From Desulfurispirillum indicum S5 (lineage in GTDB: Bacteria; Chrysiogenota; Chrysiogenetes; Chrysiogenales; Chrysiogenaceae): a stretch of 64,000 bases of DNA. The position numbers and the translations under genes are program-made. This document shows positions 32,217 to 42,221 of the stretch, in pieces. The stretch is from positions 291,501 to 355,500 of the forward strand of contig NC_014836.1 in assembly GCF_000177635.2 (NCBI RefSeq). The letters are read 5' to 3'. The notes beneath the pieces are model-generated. The model made no database searches and was not told the origin of the DNA. It saw only the letters and a program-made list of their open reading frames with translations. Position 1 is the first letter of the stretch; each line of letters opens with the position of its first letter.

Positions 32217-33034
32217 AATTGAAGGAATACTGGCCCTCGTTTTGTGCGGCATGGCGTTTGAAGCGTTTACCGCTGGAAGAGCTTATGCGGTTTGCTGACC
32301 AGCCTTTACCGATCATAGTCACGCTGACTTCCATTCCATCTCGGTTGAATACCCTGCACCTGACTTTGCGTAGTCTGTTGGCGCAATCCATGAAGCCCCA
32401 GAAAATCGTGTTATGGTTACATCATGATCTTGAGCCGCAATTGCCACTCAGTCTGTCAGAGTTGCAAGGTGAGATTTTTGAAATCCGTTATGTGGATTTG
32501 ACTTGTTCACATCGCAAATTAATTTACTCTTTGCGGATATTTCCTGACCAGGTACTGGTGACTTGCGATGATGACCTCCTGTATCATAATACCTGGTTGG
32601 AGCGCTTATATAATGATCATCTGCGTTATCCTGATGCTGTGATCGCCCATGAATGTCGCAGAATTACCCGAACGCCGGAAGGTGAATTGCTTCCCTATAA
32701 GCAGTGGCCAACTCAGACGGAAACTGGTGTCTGTGGCATGGATTTGTTGCCGATAGGTTATGGTGGTGTGCTGTATCCGCCTGGCGCATTGATGCAAGAT
32801 GTGACAGATGTGGATTTGTTTATGAAGCTTGCGCCCAAGGCAGATGATCTGTGGTTCAAGGCGATGTCTTTCTTAAAGGGCACGCTCGTGCGTCGTTCAT
32901 CTGTCCCCTGTCCAAAGCCTCTGCCACTAATCGGAACTCAGAAGCTCTCTTTACGGAAAACTAATGTGCGAGAAGATGCTAATCGTGTCCAGTGGGAAGT
33001 TCTGTGCGATTATTTTGATATCAGGATCAACTGA
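32213..33034 (+). CDS. Glycosyltransferase-like protein of unknown linkage
   Basis: 273 residues from a GTG overlapping the previous stop. Strands and motif order suggest a GT-A fold: PIIVTLTSIPSRLNTLHLTLRSLLAQSMKPQKIVLWL, then VTCDDDLLYHNTWLERL with the acidic DXD-like cluster, then GYGGVLYPPGALMQDVTD and APKADDLWFKAMSFLKGT. The pattern matches small uncharacterised transferases in surface-polysaccharide clusters. Donor unknown. One-base overlap with the next gene (TGATG). Confidence 0.7.
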   Translation: MKLKEYWPSFCAAWRLKRLPLEELMRFADQPLPIIVTLTSIPSRLNTLHLTLRSLLAQSMKPQKIVLWLHHDLEPQLPLSLSELQGEIFEIRYVDLTCSHRKLIYSLRIFPDQVLVTCDDDLLYHNTWLERLYNDHLRYPDAVIAHECRRITRTPEGELLPYKQWPTQTETGVCGMDLLPIGYGGVLYPPGALMQDVTDVDLFMKLAPKADDLWFKAMSFLKGTLVRRSSVPCPKPLPLIGTQKLSLRKTNVREDANRVQWEVLCDYFDIRIN

Positions 33035-34155
33035 TGAAAGTACTGTGTTTGTTTGATACTGGTGTAGATCGCGGTGAGTGTAATCTGTTGATTGGCCTAA
33101 AGCAGGCTGGAGTCCAGCCTTATGTTATCTGCAAGCCAAATACTGGCAGAATTGCTGCTTTACAGGCTGCTGGTATTTTGGTCGAGCCGTGGGAAATCCA
33201 CTCTAAAATTGATTTGCCGTTTATCAGGCGTTTACGAGAACTATTGGAGCAGGAATCGTTTGACTTGGTGCATGCTTTCAGGAAAAGTGCTCTGAGCAAC
33301 TATACACTGGCAACTCTGGGAAGGAAGGAAACACCTGTGATTGCCTATCGGGGCATTATCGGTAATCTGAGCTACTGGGATCCTTTCTCCTGGCTGACGT
33401 TTCTAAATCCGCGTATAAAAAAAATTATCTGCGTTTGTGATGCGATAAAGGCATATTTTATTAATAAAAAATTTCTGCTGTTCTTTTCCTTGTTCACGGA
33501 TCACAATGTAGTGAGAATTTATAAGGGTCACAAAGTAGAATGGTATACGGAAAAAATTGACAGTGAGTTGGTGTTACCACGCCTTGGCATACCAGAGTGT
33601 GCACACGTGATTGGCTGTATTTCCCGCATCAAGGCCCGGAAGGGTATCAGTGAATTGATTCAATCAATGGATTTGATGACGTCAGGCACTGAAGTGCATC
33701 TGGTGATTCTGGGAAGAGTCGAAGATCAGAGTTATCGCAGCGCACTGGAGTCTTCAGCCAGCAGGGAACGAATACACCTGCTGGGTTTTCTGCCTGGGGC
33801 GGCTCGAATTGCGGCTGAATTTGATATAATAACCTTGCCTTCTTTGCGCCGTGAAGGGTTGCCGCGTGCGGTGATTGAAGGAATGGCTCATGGAGTTGCG
33901 CCAGTGGTAACCAATGCTGGTGGCAGCCCTGAGTTAATTGAGCATGGGGTGAGTGGTTTGATCGTACCACCTGGTGATCCCGCTGCGCTGGCGGAGGCAT
34001 TCAACGTACTGTTGTCTGATGACGAGCGCCGCAAGGCCATGGGGCAGGCCGCCCAGCAGCGAATACGCACTCATTTTGATACTGATCAATCGGTAGCCCA
34101 AACGTTCGCCCTGTACAACGATGTAGTTGCGGGCTATGCAAAAAAGCAGAAATGA
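33034..34155 (+). CDS. Glycosyltransferase family 4 (GT-B fold)
   Basis: 373 residues. The C-terminal Rossmann half shows the GT4 hallmarks: VIGCISRIKARKGISELIQSM, DIITLPSLRREGLPRAVIEGMAHGVAPVVTNAGGSPELIEHGVSGLIVPPGD, with the E-x7-E donor-binding motif. The N-terminal half is the acceptor domain (MKVLCLFDTGVDRGECNLLIGL). Retaining enzyme, probably using a nucleotide-activated sugar for LPS or capsule. Overlaps the previous gene by one base, so the block is translationally chained. Confidence 0.9.
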   Translation: MKVLCLFDTGVDRGECNLLIGLKQAGVQPYVICKPNTGRIAALQAAGILVEPWEIHSKIDLPFIRRLRELLEQESFDLVHAFRKSALSNYTLATLGRKETPVIAYRGIIGNLSYWDPFSWLTFLNPRIKKIICVCDAIKAYFINKKFLLFFSLFTDHNVVRIYKGHKVEWYTEKIDSELVLPRLGIPECAHVIGCISRIKARKGISELIQSMDLMTSGTEVHLVILGRVEDQSYRSALESSASRERIHLLGFLPGAARIAAEFDIITLPSLRREGLPRAVIEGMAHGVAPVVTNAGGSPELIEHGVSGLIVPPGDPAALAEAFNVLLSDDERRKAMGQAAQQRIRTHFDTDQSVAQTFALYNDVVAGYAKKQK

Positions 34156-34185
34156 TTTAAAAAAACATTAAATGAGAACTTGTTT

Positions 34186-34932
34186 ATGAATCGACAATTA
34201 CCTGTTTTTGTCATTAGTTTGGTAAGCTCTGAAAAAAGAAGGAAAAGCAGCACTGAGCTTCTGCTTTCCCAAGGAATTTCCTTCGAATTTATAGATGCCA
34301 TTGACGGTAGAAAAGATCGGCACCCTCTGCTGGATCGCTTCCGACCCGATAAGTTTCTTGTGCGTCACGGGCGCCCTTCTGCACCTGGCGAAGCGGGTTG
34401 TTATGCCAGCCATTTTTTAGCATGGCAGAAATGCGTAGAGCTGAATTGTCCGATAATCGTTTTCGAGGATGATTTTGCAGTGCGCGATCATATTTATGAT
34501 ATCTTTAGTTTCCTGCCTGACCTGATGAGCTATTATCCCTTTATCCGCCTTGAAGATAATGATCCTGTTCTGCATAAGAAAATCAAGCAGTTTGGGGATT
34601 ATACTTTAGTGCGTTTTCTACGTATTCCGCAACGGGCAACTTGCTATGCTATTTCACCGTTTGCAGCAGCAGCCTTTATTAAGGCTAGCAAAGAGTTTGT
34701 TTATCCCGTTGATGTTTTTGTCCGTCATCAGAATATTCACAAAATTCCAATTTATGGCTTGTTACCTTATCCTGTTTATCCCGCTGATCCTTCCGGTAAT
34801 TATTCCGAAATAGGTAATCGTCATAAAGACAAGGGGCCCCTGTGGTGCAAACTGACTCGATTGTTTTTCAAACTTAAGAATATTACACTGAATGTTATAA
34901 CCAATATCCGGCATAGTTTGAATGGACTTTGA
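34186..34932 (+). CDS. Glycosyltransferase family 25 (LPS biosynthesis)
   Basis: 248 residues from the ATG at 34186. GT25 signatures: LPVFVISLVSSEKRRKSSTELLLSQGISFEFIDAIDG at the N-terminus, LSKxEIGCYxSH-equivalent APGEAGCYASHFLAWQKCVELNCPIIVFEDDF with the EDD motif, and a later D for metal. Family members add galactose or other hexoses to LPS core. Last gene of the AT-rich block; no clear terminator follows in the 90 bases before the next gene. Confidence 0.88.
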   Translation: MNRQLPVFVISLVSSEKRRKSSTELLLSQGISFEFIDAIDGRKDRHPLLDRFRPDKFLVRHGRPSAPGEAGCYASHFLAWQKCVELNCPIIVFEDDFAVRDHIYDIFSFLPDLMSYYPFIRLEDNDPVLHKKIKQFGDYTLVRFLRIPQRATCYAISPFAAAAFIKASKEFVYPVDVFVRHQNIHKIPIYGLLPYPVYPADPSGNYSEIGNRHKDKGPLWCKLTRLFFKLKNITLNVITNIRHSLNGL

Positions 34933-35022
34933 TAGTTGTATGTCATATGAAAATTATTAGCAGATTTTTTTTAACAAAGAGATGTTGAGAGCACTTGATA
35001 AAGATGGGCAAAGGAGGCTTTC

Positions 35023-35598
35023 ATGAGAGTTCTGGCAATCAACGGCAGTGCCCGCCGGGATGGCAATACGGCCCTGATGATCCGGCAGGCTTTTGACCCT
35101 TTACAGACAGCGGGAATCCACACGGAAATGATTCAGCTGGCGGGTGAGGTGATTCGTGGCTGTACGGCCTGCTACCAGTGCTGGCAGCGCAAGGACGGGC
35201 GCTGCGCCATTAAAAACGATATCGTGAACGACTGCATTGCCCAGATGCAGCTTGCCCAGGGGATTTTCCTGGCGTCGCCCACCTATTTTGCCGATGTGAC
35301 AGCCGAGATGAAGGCTTTGATTGACCGTGCCGGCATGGTGGCCCGTGCCAACGGGCACATGTTCCGTCGCAAGGCGGGCGCGGCTATCGTGGCGGTACGC
35401 CGTGGAGGAGCTATCCACGCCTTTGACTCCATGAACCACTTCTTCCTGATCAGTCAGATGGTGGTGCCGGGGTCCAGTTACTGGAATATGGGTATTGGAC
35501 GAGAGATCGGAGAAGTGGAGCACGATGCCGAGGGCATGGAGACCATGCGTATCCTGGGCGAAAATATGGCCTGGCTGCTGGAAAAGACCCAGCGGTAG
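35023..35598 (+). CDS. NADPH-dependent FMN reductase/flavodoxin-like protein
   Basis: 191 residues with the FMN-phosphate loop NGSARRDGNTALMIRQAF (residues ~6-23), a CTACYQCWQRKDGRCAIKND segment (paired cysteines, seen in iron-sulfur flavoproteins), and SPTYFADVTAEMKALIDRAG for the flavin ring. The iron-sulfur flavoprotein family binds a cluster with a similar compact Cys motif, so this may be a cluster-bearing flavodoxin; the cysteine spacing C-x2-C-x2-C-x6-C fits that group. GC and codon use return to chromosomal type here. Confidence 0.85.
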   Translation: MRVLAINGSARRDGNTALMIRQAFDPLQTAGIHTEMIQLAGEVIRGCTACYQCWQRKDGRCAIKNDIVNDCIAQMQLAQGIFLASPTYFADVTAEMKALIDRAGMVARANGHMFRRKAGAAIVAVRRGGAIHAFDSMNHFFLISQMVVPGSSYWNMGIGREIGEVEHDAEGMETMRILGENMAWLLEKTQR

Positions 35599-35612
35599 GT
35601 GTAGCCTGACAG

Positions 35613-35648
35613 AGAAAAGTCCCCATGGTGTGCTGTGGGGACTTTTCT
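35613..35648. terminator. Bidirectional terminator after the flavoprotein gene
   Basis: AGAAAAGTCCCCA (35613-35625) and TGGGGACTTTTCT (35636-35648) form a 13-bp perfect stem with A-rich and T-rich flanks, between convergent genes. Confidence 0.85.
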
Positions 35649-35729
35649 GCGTATGCAGCAAATTTTGTCTGCTCTGCGGCAAGCATTTGGGCAGCTGTGC
35701 AGAGCGATAGAGCAGGAGTATTTCTCTTC

Positions 35730-36134
35730 TCAGTGCCCTTCTTCACAGAGTTCGGTCAGCACGCTGCCGCTGGATTTAGGGTGCAGGAAGGCGATGCGGG
35801 TTCCGTGGGCGCCGGGGCGGGGTGTTTCGTCAACCAGGCGTACGCCGCTCTCTTTGAGTTCCTTCAGTTTTGTATCAAGGCCTGTTACCTGATAGGCAAT
35901 GTGGTGGATGCCTTCGCCATTTTTTTCGAGGAACCTGGCGATGGGGGAGTCTTCGGAAGTGGCTTCCAGCAGTTCGATACGGCTTTCGCCACAGATGAAC
36001 ATGGCGACGCGCACTTTCTGATCGGCGACTTCTTCCACGGTTTCCAGCTGCATTTTCAGGATGTCACGATAGAAGGGGATTGAAGTATCCAGGTTTTTGA
36101 CGGCAATGCCGATGTGGTTGATCTTGTCGGTCAT
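35730..36134 (-). CDS. mce: Methylmalonyl-CoA epimerase
   Basis: 134 residues from the ATG at 36134 (GAGGAG eight bases upstream). Glyoxalase/VOC fold with the epimerase pattern: INHIGIAVKNLDTSIPFYRDIL, ESRIELLEATSEDSPIARFLEKNGEGIHHIAYQV and GTRIAFLHPKSSGSVLTELCE; metal ligands are a His near the N-terminus, the middle His and the final Glu. It interconverts (R)- and (S)-methylmalonyl-CoA in propionate metabolism. No mutase genes lie alongside. Confidence 0.93.
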   Translation of the reverse strand: MTDKINHIGIAVKNLDTSIPFYRDILKMQLETVEEVADQKVRVAMFICGESRIELLEATSEDSPIARFLEKNGEGIHHIAYQVTGLDTKLKELKESGVRLVDETPRPGAHGTRIAFLHPKSSGSVLTELCEEGH

Positions 36135-36238
36135 GGCGCTTGCTCCTCGGGGTTTTTCCGGGGAGTATACAGGATCGCGGGAAGTGAGGGTAGTCTGGAA
36201 TTCTGGAATGCGCGGGTGTGAAAATGCGGGGGCCAGCT

Positions 36239-37642
36239 TCAGCGTCCGGTTCCGGTTTCGGGTGCGGTGTCGCTGTAGATGCGCTTGATTTCCAGCATGT
36301 CGCTGAGGTTTTCCAGCAGGAGATCCACCAGGTTGGGGTCGAATTGGATGCCTTTCATTTCCCGGATGTAGTTGACGCTTTCTGCGATGTCCCATTCGTC
36401 TTTGTACGGCCGGCGGCTGGTGAGGGCGTCAAAGACGTCGGCTATGGCGACGATGCGTCCATAGAAGCTGATTTCCTCGCCCTTCTTGCCGTGGGGATAG
36501 CCGTGACCATTCCACCACTCGTGGTGTTCCAGGGCGATAATGCGCGCTACGAGAATAATTTCCTCGGTGCCTTCCTGGGCGCGCAGGATGTTGCCGCCAA
36601 GGGTGGTGTGCTGTTTGACCAGCTCGAACTCTTCGTGGTTGAGCTTGCCCTTCTTGTTGAGTATTTCGTCGGAGATACCCACTTTGCCGATGTCGTGCAT
36701 GGGGGATGCATGGCGGATCAGGGTGCACTCTTCGTCGCTCAGTCCGGCGTGGCGGGCCAGGGTGGTGGCATATTCGCTGACGCGGCGGATATGGTTGCCG
36801 GTTTCCTTGTCGCGGAATTCCGCCACATAGCCGAGGATTTCAATGATGTTGAGCTGGGAACGCTCCAGTTTGCGGTAGGAAATATTGATTTCATCGATCA
36901 TGCGATTGAACGACTGCCCAAGGGCCGTGATTTCGTCCTGGGGGAGCTGCCCTTCGCGGCCGCGCCTGGAGCGGCAGGGAATGCGCGTTGAGAAGTCTTT
37001 GGTATGGGTGATGCGATTGGCTGCCTGAAAGAGGTTGTAAATGGGGTTGAGGATAATGAAGCGCGCGAAGAGGTAGAACAGCAGGGCAGCGCCAAAGGTC
37101 AGTGCGATATGGGTGGCGCTGAGGTTGCTGATAATGGTTTTAAGGGGGGGGTTCTGAGGTAGTGCCACATAGAGCACTCCGTGAATTTCGCCGGCGGTGT
37201 ATACGCGGTTATCCTCGGGAAAGGTCAGTACTGCCTGGCTGGGGACGTGCAGGGAGGTGATATAGTGGAACGAGTGGTTGTGAAACTCATAGTATTCGCC
37301 GCCGCGCTGCAGGTCCAGATGCTCAAGCAGAGTGGCGCCGGGAAAATCGCCGACGTCCTGGCTGCGGACGCTTTCAATGGGCAGATAGTAGTAGTTCTGG
37401 CTGCTCTGGCTGGGGCTGTCCATGGTGGCAGGCTGACGGAAGACTTTGCCGGGTTCCATGCTCCACCAGGTCTCCGAGGAGAGGAGCTGCCCGACGACTC
37501 GGGCGTTCTGCAGCAGCTCACCCTGCTCGGCATTGCGGATGATAGCAAAGTGTGACAAAGCTGCCAGCAGGTAGAAGAGGCAGAAGAGGAAGAATATCTT
37601 ATGGGAAATGCGCAGTTCCTGCAGGCTGAAGTAAAGCCTCAT
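36239..37642 (-). CDS. HAMP/HD-GYP domain protein (putative c-di-GMP phosphodiesterase)
   Basis: 467 residues from the ATG at 37642 with GGAG seven bases upstream. Order: transmembrane helix (~14-35), periplasmic sensor (~36-170), second helix (~175-200), HAMP, and HD-GYP domain (~275-455). The HD-GYP core is complete: HASPMHDIGKVGISDEILNKKG (HDxGK), LEHHEWWNGHGYPHG (HHE...GxGYP, with N where D is more common) and YGRIVAIADVFDALTSRRPYK. Predicted to hydrolyse c-di-GMP in response to an external signal. Upstream of the epimerase on the same strand. Confidence 0.93.
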   Translation of the reverse strand: MRLYFSLQELRISHKIFFLFCLFYLLAALSHFAIIRNAEQGELLQNARVVGQLLSSETWWSMEPGKVFRQPATMDSPSQSSQNYYYLPIESVRSQDVGDFPGATLLEHLDLQRGGEYYEFHNHSFHYITSLHVPSQAVLTFPEDNRVYTAGEIHGVLYVALPQNPPLKTIISNLSATHIALTFGAALLFYLFARFIILNPIYNLFQAANRITHTKDFSTRIPCRSRRGREGQLPQDEITALGQSFNRMIDEINISYRKLERSQLNIIEILGYVAEFRDKETGNHIRRVSEYATTLARHAGLSDEECTLIRHASPMHDIGKVGISDEILNKKGKLNHEEFELVKQHTTLGGNILRAQEGTEEIILVARIIALEHHEWWNGHGYPHGKKGEEISFYGRIVAIADVFDALTSRRPYKDEWDIAESVNYIREMKGIQFDPNLVDLLLENLSDMLEIKRIYSDTAPETGTGR

Positions 37643-37718
37643 ATCGATGCTCCGGGCGTGGGTCACTTTTCTTTATCGACCGATAGTAACATAATGGAAG
37701 GTATAGTAACAAATGAAA

Positions 37719-37748
37719 ATTCCATCCCGGCGCGTACCGGGATGGAAT
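37719..37748 (-). terminator. Rho-independent terminator after the IclR gene
   Basis: Minus strand: ATTCCATCCCGG (37748-37737), 6-base loop, CCGGGATGGAAT (37730-37719), then TTTCATTTG. The 12-bp stem is perfect. Confidence 0.85.
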
Positions 37749-37788
37749 CTGGATTGAGAGGGAGTGGCCGGGGCGCAGCCCCTGGGGA

Positions 37789-38601
37789 TCAGGAGGAGGC
37801 GGCTTCCAGCTCGCTTTGCACCAGCTCCGAATAGCCCATGCGCTTACTGGCCTTGTGGGCCTTTTCGATCAGGGCGGGCCCGATCTCGTTTTCAATGCGC
37901 TCGTAGGACATGCGCTGCACTGGGCCAGATACACTCATACCAGCCACGATTTTGCCGGTGTAATTGCGCAGTGGTGCTCCCACGCAGCGCACGCCCATTT
38001 CAAACTCTTCATCGTCGATGGTGTAACCGCGCGGGCGGGACATTTCGATCTCCTCGACAAAGGCGTCAATGCCTTTGAAAGGGGTTCCGGAGCAGGAGGT
38101 CTGGATTTTGGCGTCACTGATCTGCTTCCTGATTTCCTCGCCGTTGAGGTCAAAGAGCTGGCACTTGCCGATGGCGGTGCAGAAGGGCGAACCGACGCTG
38201 CCAATGCGGGGAATGATGCGCACAAACTGTGTGGTTTCAATGACGTTGAGGTAGACAACGTTCTTGCCGCGCAGTACGCCGATATAGGCGGATTCGTTCA
38301 GCGTGTTCACCAGTTCCTGCAGAATGGGCTCGGTGGTGCGCAGCAGGTCGATTTTATTGATGTAGGCCTGGGAGAGCTCGAAGTTCTTCAGCCCCAGGCG
38401 GTAGTTTTTGGTATAGGGGTTGCGCTCCACATAGCCGTGCTTTTCCAGGGTAGCCAGCAGGCGAAACAGGTTATTCTTGCTCAGATCAAATTTCTCGCGC
38501 AGCGTGCGGATATCAAGCTCCCCGGAGGTCTTGAAGCTTTCCAGCACGTCAAGGGCATTGTAAACAGACTGGACGATGTAATCGGTCTTTTCCCTCTTCA
38601 T
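37789..38601 (-). CDS. IclR-family transcriptional regulator
   Basis: 270 residues from the ATG at 38601. N-terminal winged helix-turn-helix (residues ~10-75, VYNALDVLESFKTSGELDIRTLREKFDLSKNNLFRLLATLEKHGYVE) and C-terminal IclR effector domain (LRGKNVVYLNVIETTQFVRIIPRIGSVGSPFCTAIGKCQLFDL..., GVRCVGAPLRNYTGKIVAGMSVSGP). Targets and ligand unknown; family members bind aromatic acids, acetate or other carboxylates. Directly downstream of serS on the same strand with a 63-base gap. Confidence 0.93.
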   Translation of the reverse strand: MKREKTDYIVQSVYNALDVLESFKTSGELDIRTLREKFDLSKNNLFRLLATLEKHGYVERNPYTKNYRLGLKNFELSQAYINKIDLLRTTEPILQELVNTLNESAYIGVLRGKNVVYLNVIETTQFVRIIPRIGSVGSPFCTAIGKCQLFDLNGEEIRKQISDAKIQTSCSGTPFKGIDAFVEEIEMSRPRGYTIDDEEFEMGVRCVGAPLRNYTGKIVAGMSVSGPVQRMSYERIENEIGPALIEKAHKASKRMGYSELVQSELEAASS

Positions 38602-38664
38602 GTCCCCGTCCCCTTTCCTGTGTATTGCTGTCGTTGAACAGCCCATGTTTTTTTGCTAAACGTC

Positions 38665-39972
<1,308 letters not shown>

Positions 39973-39984
39973 TCATGGTCGTTT

Positions 39985-40620
39985 TCAGGTTTTTTCGCTG
40001 TCCGCAGCGCCTTTGATCAGCTTGGGCAGTTGCCAGCCCCGGAAGTAGGCAAACAGACGCAGGGCCAGGCACAGTGTGCCGATGATAAAGATGGCGGTGT
40101 GATCCAGGACGCCAAGCATGTCAGCCAGCAGGATCAGCATGGCGGTGATAATCGCCACGCTGCCATAGAAATCGGCGTTGAGCACGAAGGGGATTTCATT
40201 CACCAGGGCGTCGCGCACAATGCCGCCGCCGGTGGCGGTCAGAAAGGCCAGGAAGATTACCCCGAAGATATTCAGGTTGTTCTCCAGGGCGATCAGCGTT
40301 CCCGTGATGCTGAAGGCCACGAGCCCGATGCTGTCGGCCACGATGAACAGGCGATTCTGATCCAGGTTCTGGCGCTGGTGTACCTTCAGGGCAATTGCCA
40401 GGACGATGACGCTGACAATGCAGATGAAGGGGTAGATCTCCCGGAAGGCGAAGGGAGTGGTCTGCACGATGGTGTCGCGGATAATGCCTCCACCAAGGGC
40501 CGTGAGAAAAGCGGCGATGCAGATTCCCAGGATATCCAGTTCCTTGCGGACTCCCACCAGGAAGCCCGCCAAGGCAAAGGCGCAGATGCCGATGATGTCG
40601 GCTATGGTAAATAAGTCCAC
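39985..40620 (-). CDS. Trimeric intracellular cation-channel (TRIC, YadS/UPF0126) family protein
   Basis: 211 residues, seven predicted membrane helices, two repeated TRIC units: GICAFALAGFLVGVRKELDILGICIAAFLTALGGGIIRD and GLVAFSITGTLIALENNLNIFGVIFLAFLTATGGGIVRD (~residues 11-49 and ~98-136), each with the family GGGxxRD motif. Prokaryotic TRIC proteins form trimers that conduct cations such as K+; older annotation is 'glycine transporter'. GTG start with AAGGGAAG upstream. Follows leuA by 26 bases. Confidence 0.9.
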   Translation of the reverse strand: MDLFTIADIIGICAFALAGFLVGVRKELDILGICIAAFLTALGGGIIRDTIVQTTPFAFREIYPFICIVSVIVLAIALKVHQRQNLDQNRLFIVADSIGLVAFSITGTLIALENNLNIFGVIFLAFLTATGGGIVRDALVNEIPFVLNADFYGSVAIITAMLILLADMLGVLDHTAIFIIGTLCLALRLFAYFRGWQLPKLIKGAADSEKT

Positions 40621-40646
40621 GTGTCTTCCCTTATCTGACGCGGTGT

Positions 40647-42221
40647 TCAGATTTTTTCCGAGATGCTTTCCTGCCGGGTCTCCCGCTTCTGCAGCTCAAA
40701 GCGGATGCGGGCCTTGTTGACGGCGTCCACGTAGGCCAGCGCGCTGCCGTGCAGGACATCGGTACTGGAACCTTTGCCGGTAATGGGGCGATCCAGGCCT
40801 GTGAACTCGATTTTCACGGTTACATCACCCACGGCGTCCTCGCCTTTGGAGACGGCCTTGACCTGGTATTCCAGCAGTTTGCCCTGGTAGCCGGTGGCCT
40901 TGTTGATGGCGTGGTAGGAAGCCTCCACCGGGCCATCGCCGATGGCAGTTTCCGTGATGAGCCTTTCTTCCCCGTTTTCACGGGTGCAGATGCGCACACA
41001 GGAGGTGGGGATGATTGAGGAGCCGGCGGTGGTGCCCACATAGTCCAGAATGAAGGTCTCGGTTACCTGTTTGAGCCCTTCGTTGGCGATGTGCTCCAGA
41101 TCTTCGTCGAAGATTTCCTTTTTGCGGTCCGCCAGGGCTTTGAACTTCTCGAAGGCGGTTTCCAGGCTCTCGGGGTTCAGGCTGTACCCCAGCTCTTCCA
41201 GGCGAGCCTTGAAGGCGTGGCGGCCCGAGTGCTTGCCCAGTACCAGCTCGGTCTTGGACAGGCCAATGGACTCGGGGGTCATGATTTCGTAGGTGCGCTT
41301 GTCGCTGAGCATGCCGTGCTGATGAATGCCTGCTTCGTGGGCGAAGGCGTTCTTGCCCACAATGGCTTTATTGGGCTGAACTTCTACGCCGATGATGGAA
41401 CTGAGCAGCTTGCTGGAGCGGTAGATCTCCTCGGTGACGATGTCAGTATGGGCGCCGAAATAGTTGGCACGGGTCTTGAGAGCCATGACAATTTCTTCCA
41501 TGGCGGCATTGCCAGCCCGTTCGCCGATGCCGTTGATGGTGCACTCCACCTGACCGGCGCCAGCCAGAATACCGGCCAGGGAGTTGGCCACGGCCAGACC
41601 CAGGTCGTTGTGGCAGTGCAGGCTGATGATGGCCTTGTCCATGTTGGGGACGCGGTTCATCACATAGGTGATCATCTCGTGGAATTCCGAGGGGATGGTG
41701 TAACCCACGGTATCAGGCAGGTTGATGGTGCGGGCACCGGCGTCAATGACCGCTTCCACGACGCGGCACATGTAGTCCCAGTCGGTGCGCCCGGCGTCTT
41801 CCAGGGAGAACTCCACGTCATCAATGAGGCTGCGGGCGTATTTCACGGCGCTGACAGCGCGCTCAAGGGCGTCTTCGCGGCTCATTTTGAGCTTGGCCTG
41901 CAGGTGGATGTCGCTGGTGGCCAGGAAGGTGTGAATGCGGCCGCGCCTGGCGTGGCTGACGGCCTCGTAGCAGCGGTGAATGTCCTTTTCGTTGGCGCGG
42001 CACAGGCCAGCGATGATGGGCTTTTCCAGGGCCAGGGCTACGGCCTTGACGGCCTCGAAGTCGCCGATGGAAGCAATGGGAAAGCCTGCCTCGATGACGT
42101 CCACGTTGAGGCGTTCCAGTTGTCGGGCCAGGGCCACTTTCTCTTCCGTATTCATAGAACAGCCAGGAGACTGTTCGCCATCACGCAGGGTGGTATCAAA
42201 TACCATTATTTTTCTGCTCAT
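40647..42221 (-). CDS. leuA: 2-isopropylmalate synthase
   Basis: 524 residues of the long LeuA form: TIM-barrel domain with FDTTLRDGEQSPG (metal-binding Asp), HCHNDLGLAVANSLAG (two metal His) and the GERAGNA motif, then the C-terminal leucine-binding regulatory domain (~residues 390-510). It catalyses the first step of leucine synthesis and is likely feedback-inhibited by leucine. Its start lies 26 bases inside the 3' end of pssA, an unusually long overlap that suggests translational coupling. Confidence 0.97.
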   Translation of the reverse strand: MSRKIMVFDTTLRDGEQSPGCSMNTEEKVALARQLERLNVDVIEAGFPIASIGDFEAVKAVALALEKPIIAGLCRANEKDIHRCYEAVSHARRGRIHTFLATSDIHLQAKLKMSREDALERAVSAVKYARSLIDDVEFSLEDAGRTDWDYMCRVVEAVIDAGARTINLPDTVGYTIPSEFHEMITYVMNRVPNMDKAIISLHCHNDLGLAVANSLAGILAGAGQVECTINGIGERAGNAAMEEIVMALKTRANYFGAHTDIVTEEIYRSSKLLSSIIGVEVQPNKAIVGKNAFAHEAGIHQHGMLSDKRTYEIMTPESIGLSKTELVLGKHSGRHAFKARLEELGYSLNPESLETAFEKFKALADRKKEIFDEDLEHIANEGLKQVTETFILDYVGTTAGSSIIPTSCVRICTRENGEERLITETAIGDGPVEASYHAINKATGYQGKLLEYQVKAVSKGEDAVGDVTVKIEFTGLDRPITGKGSSTDVLHGSALAYVDAVNKARIRFELQKRETRQESISEKI

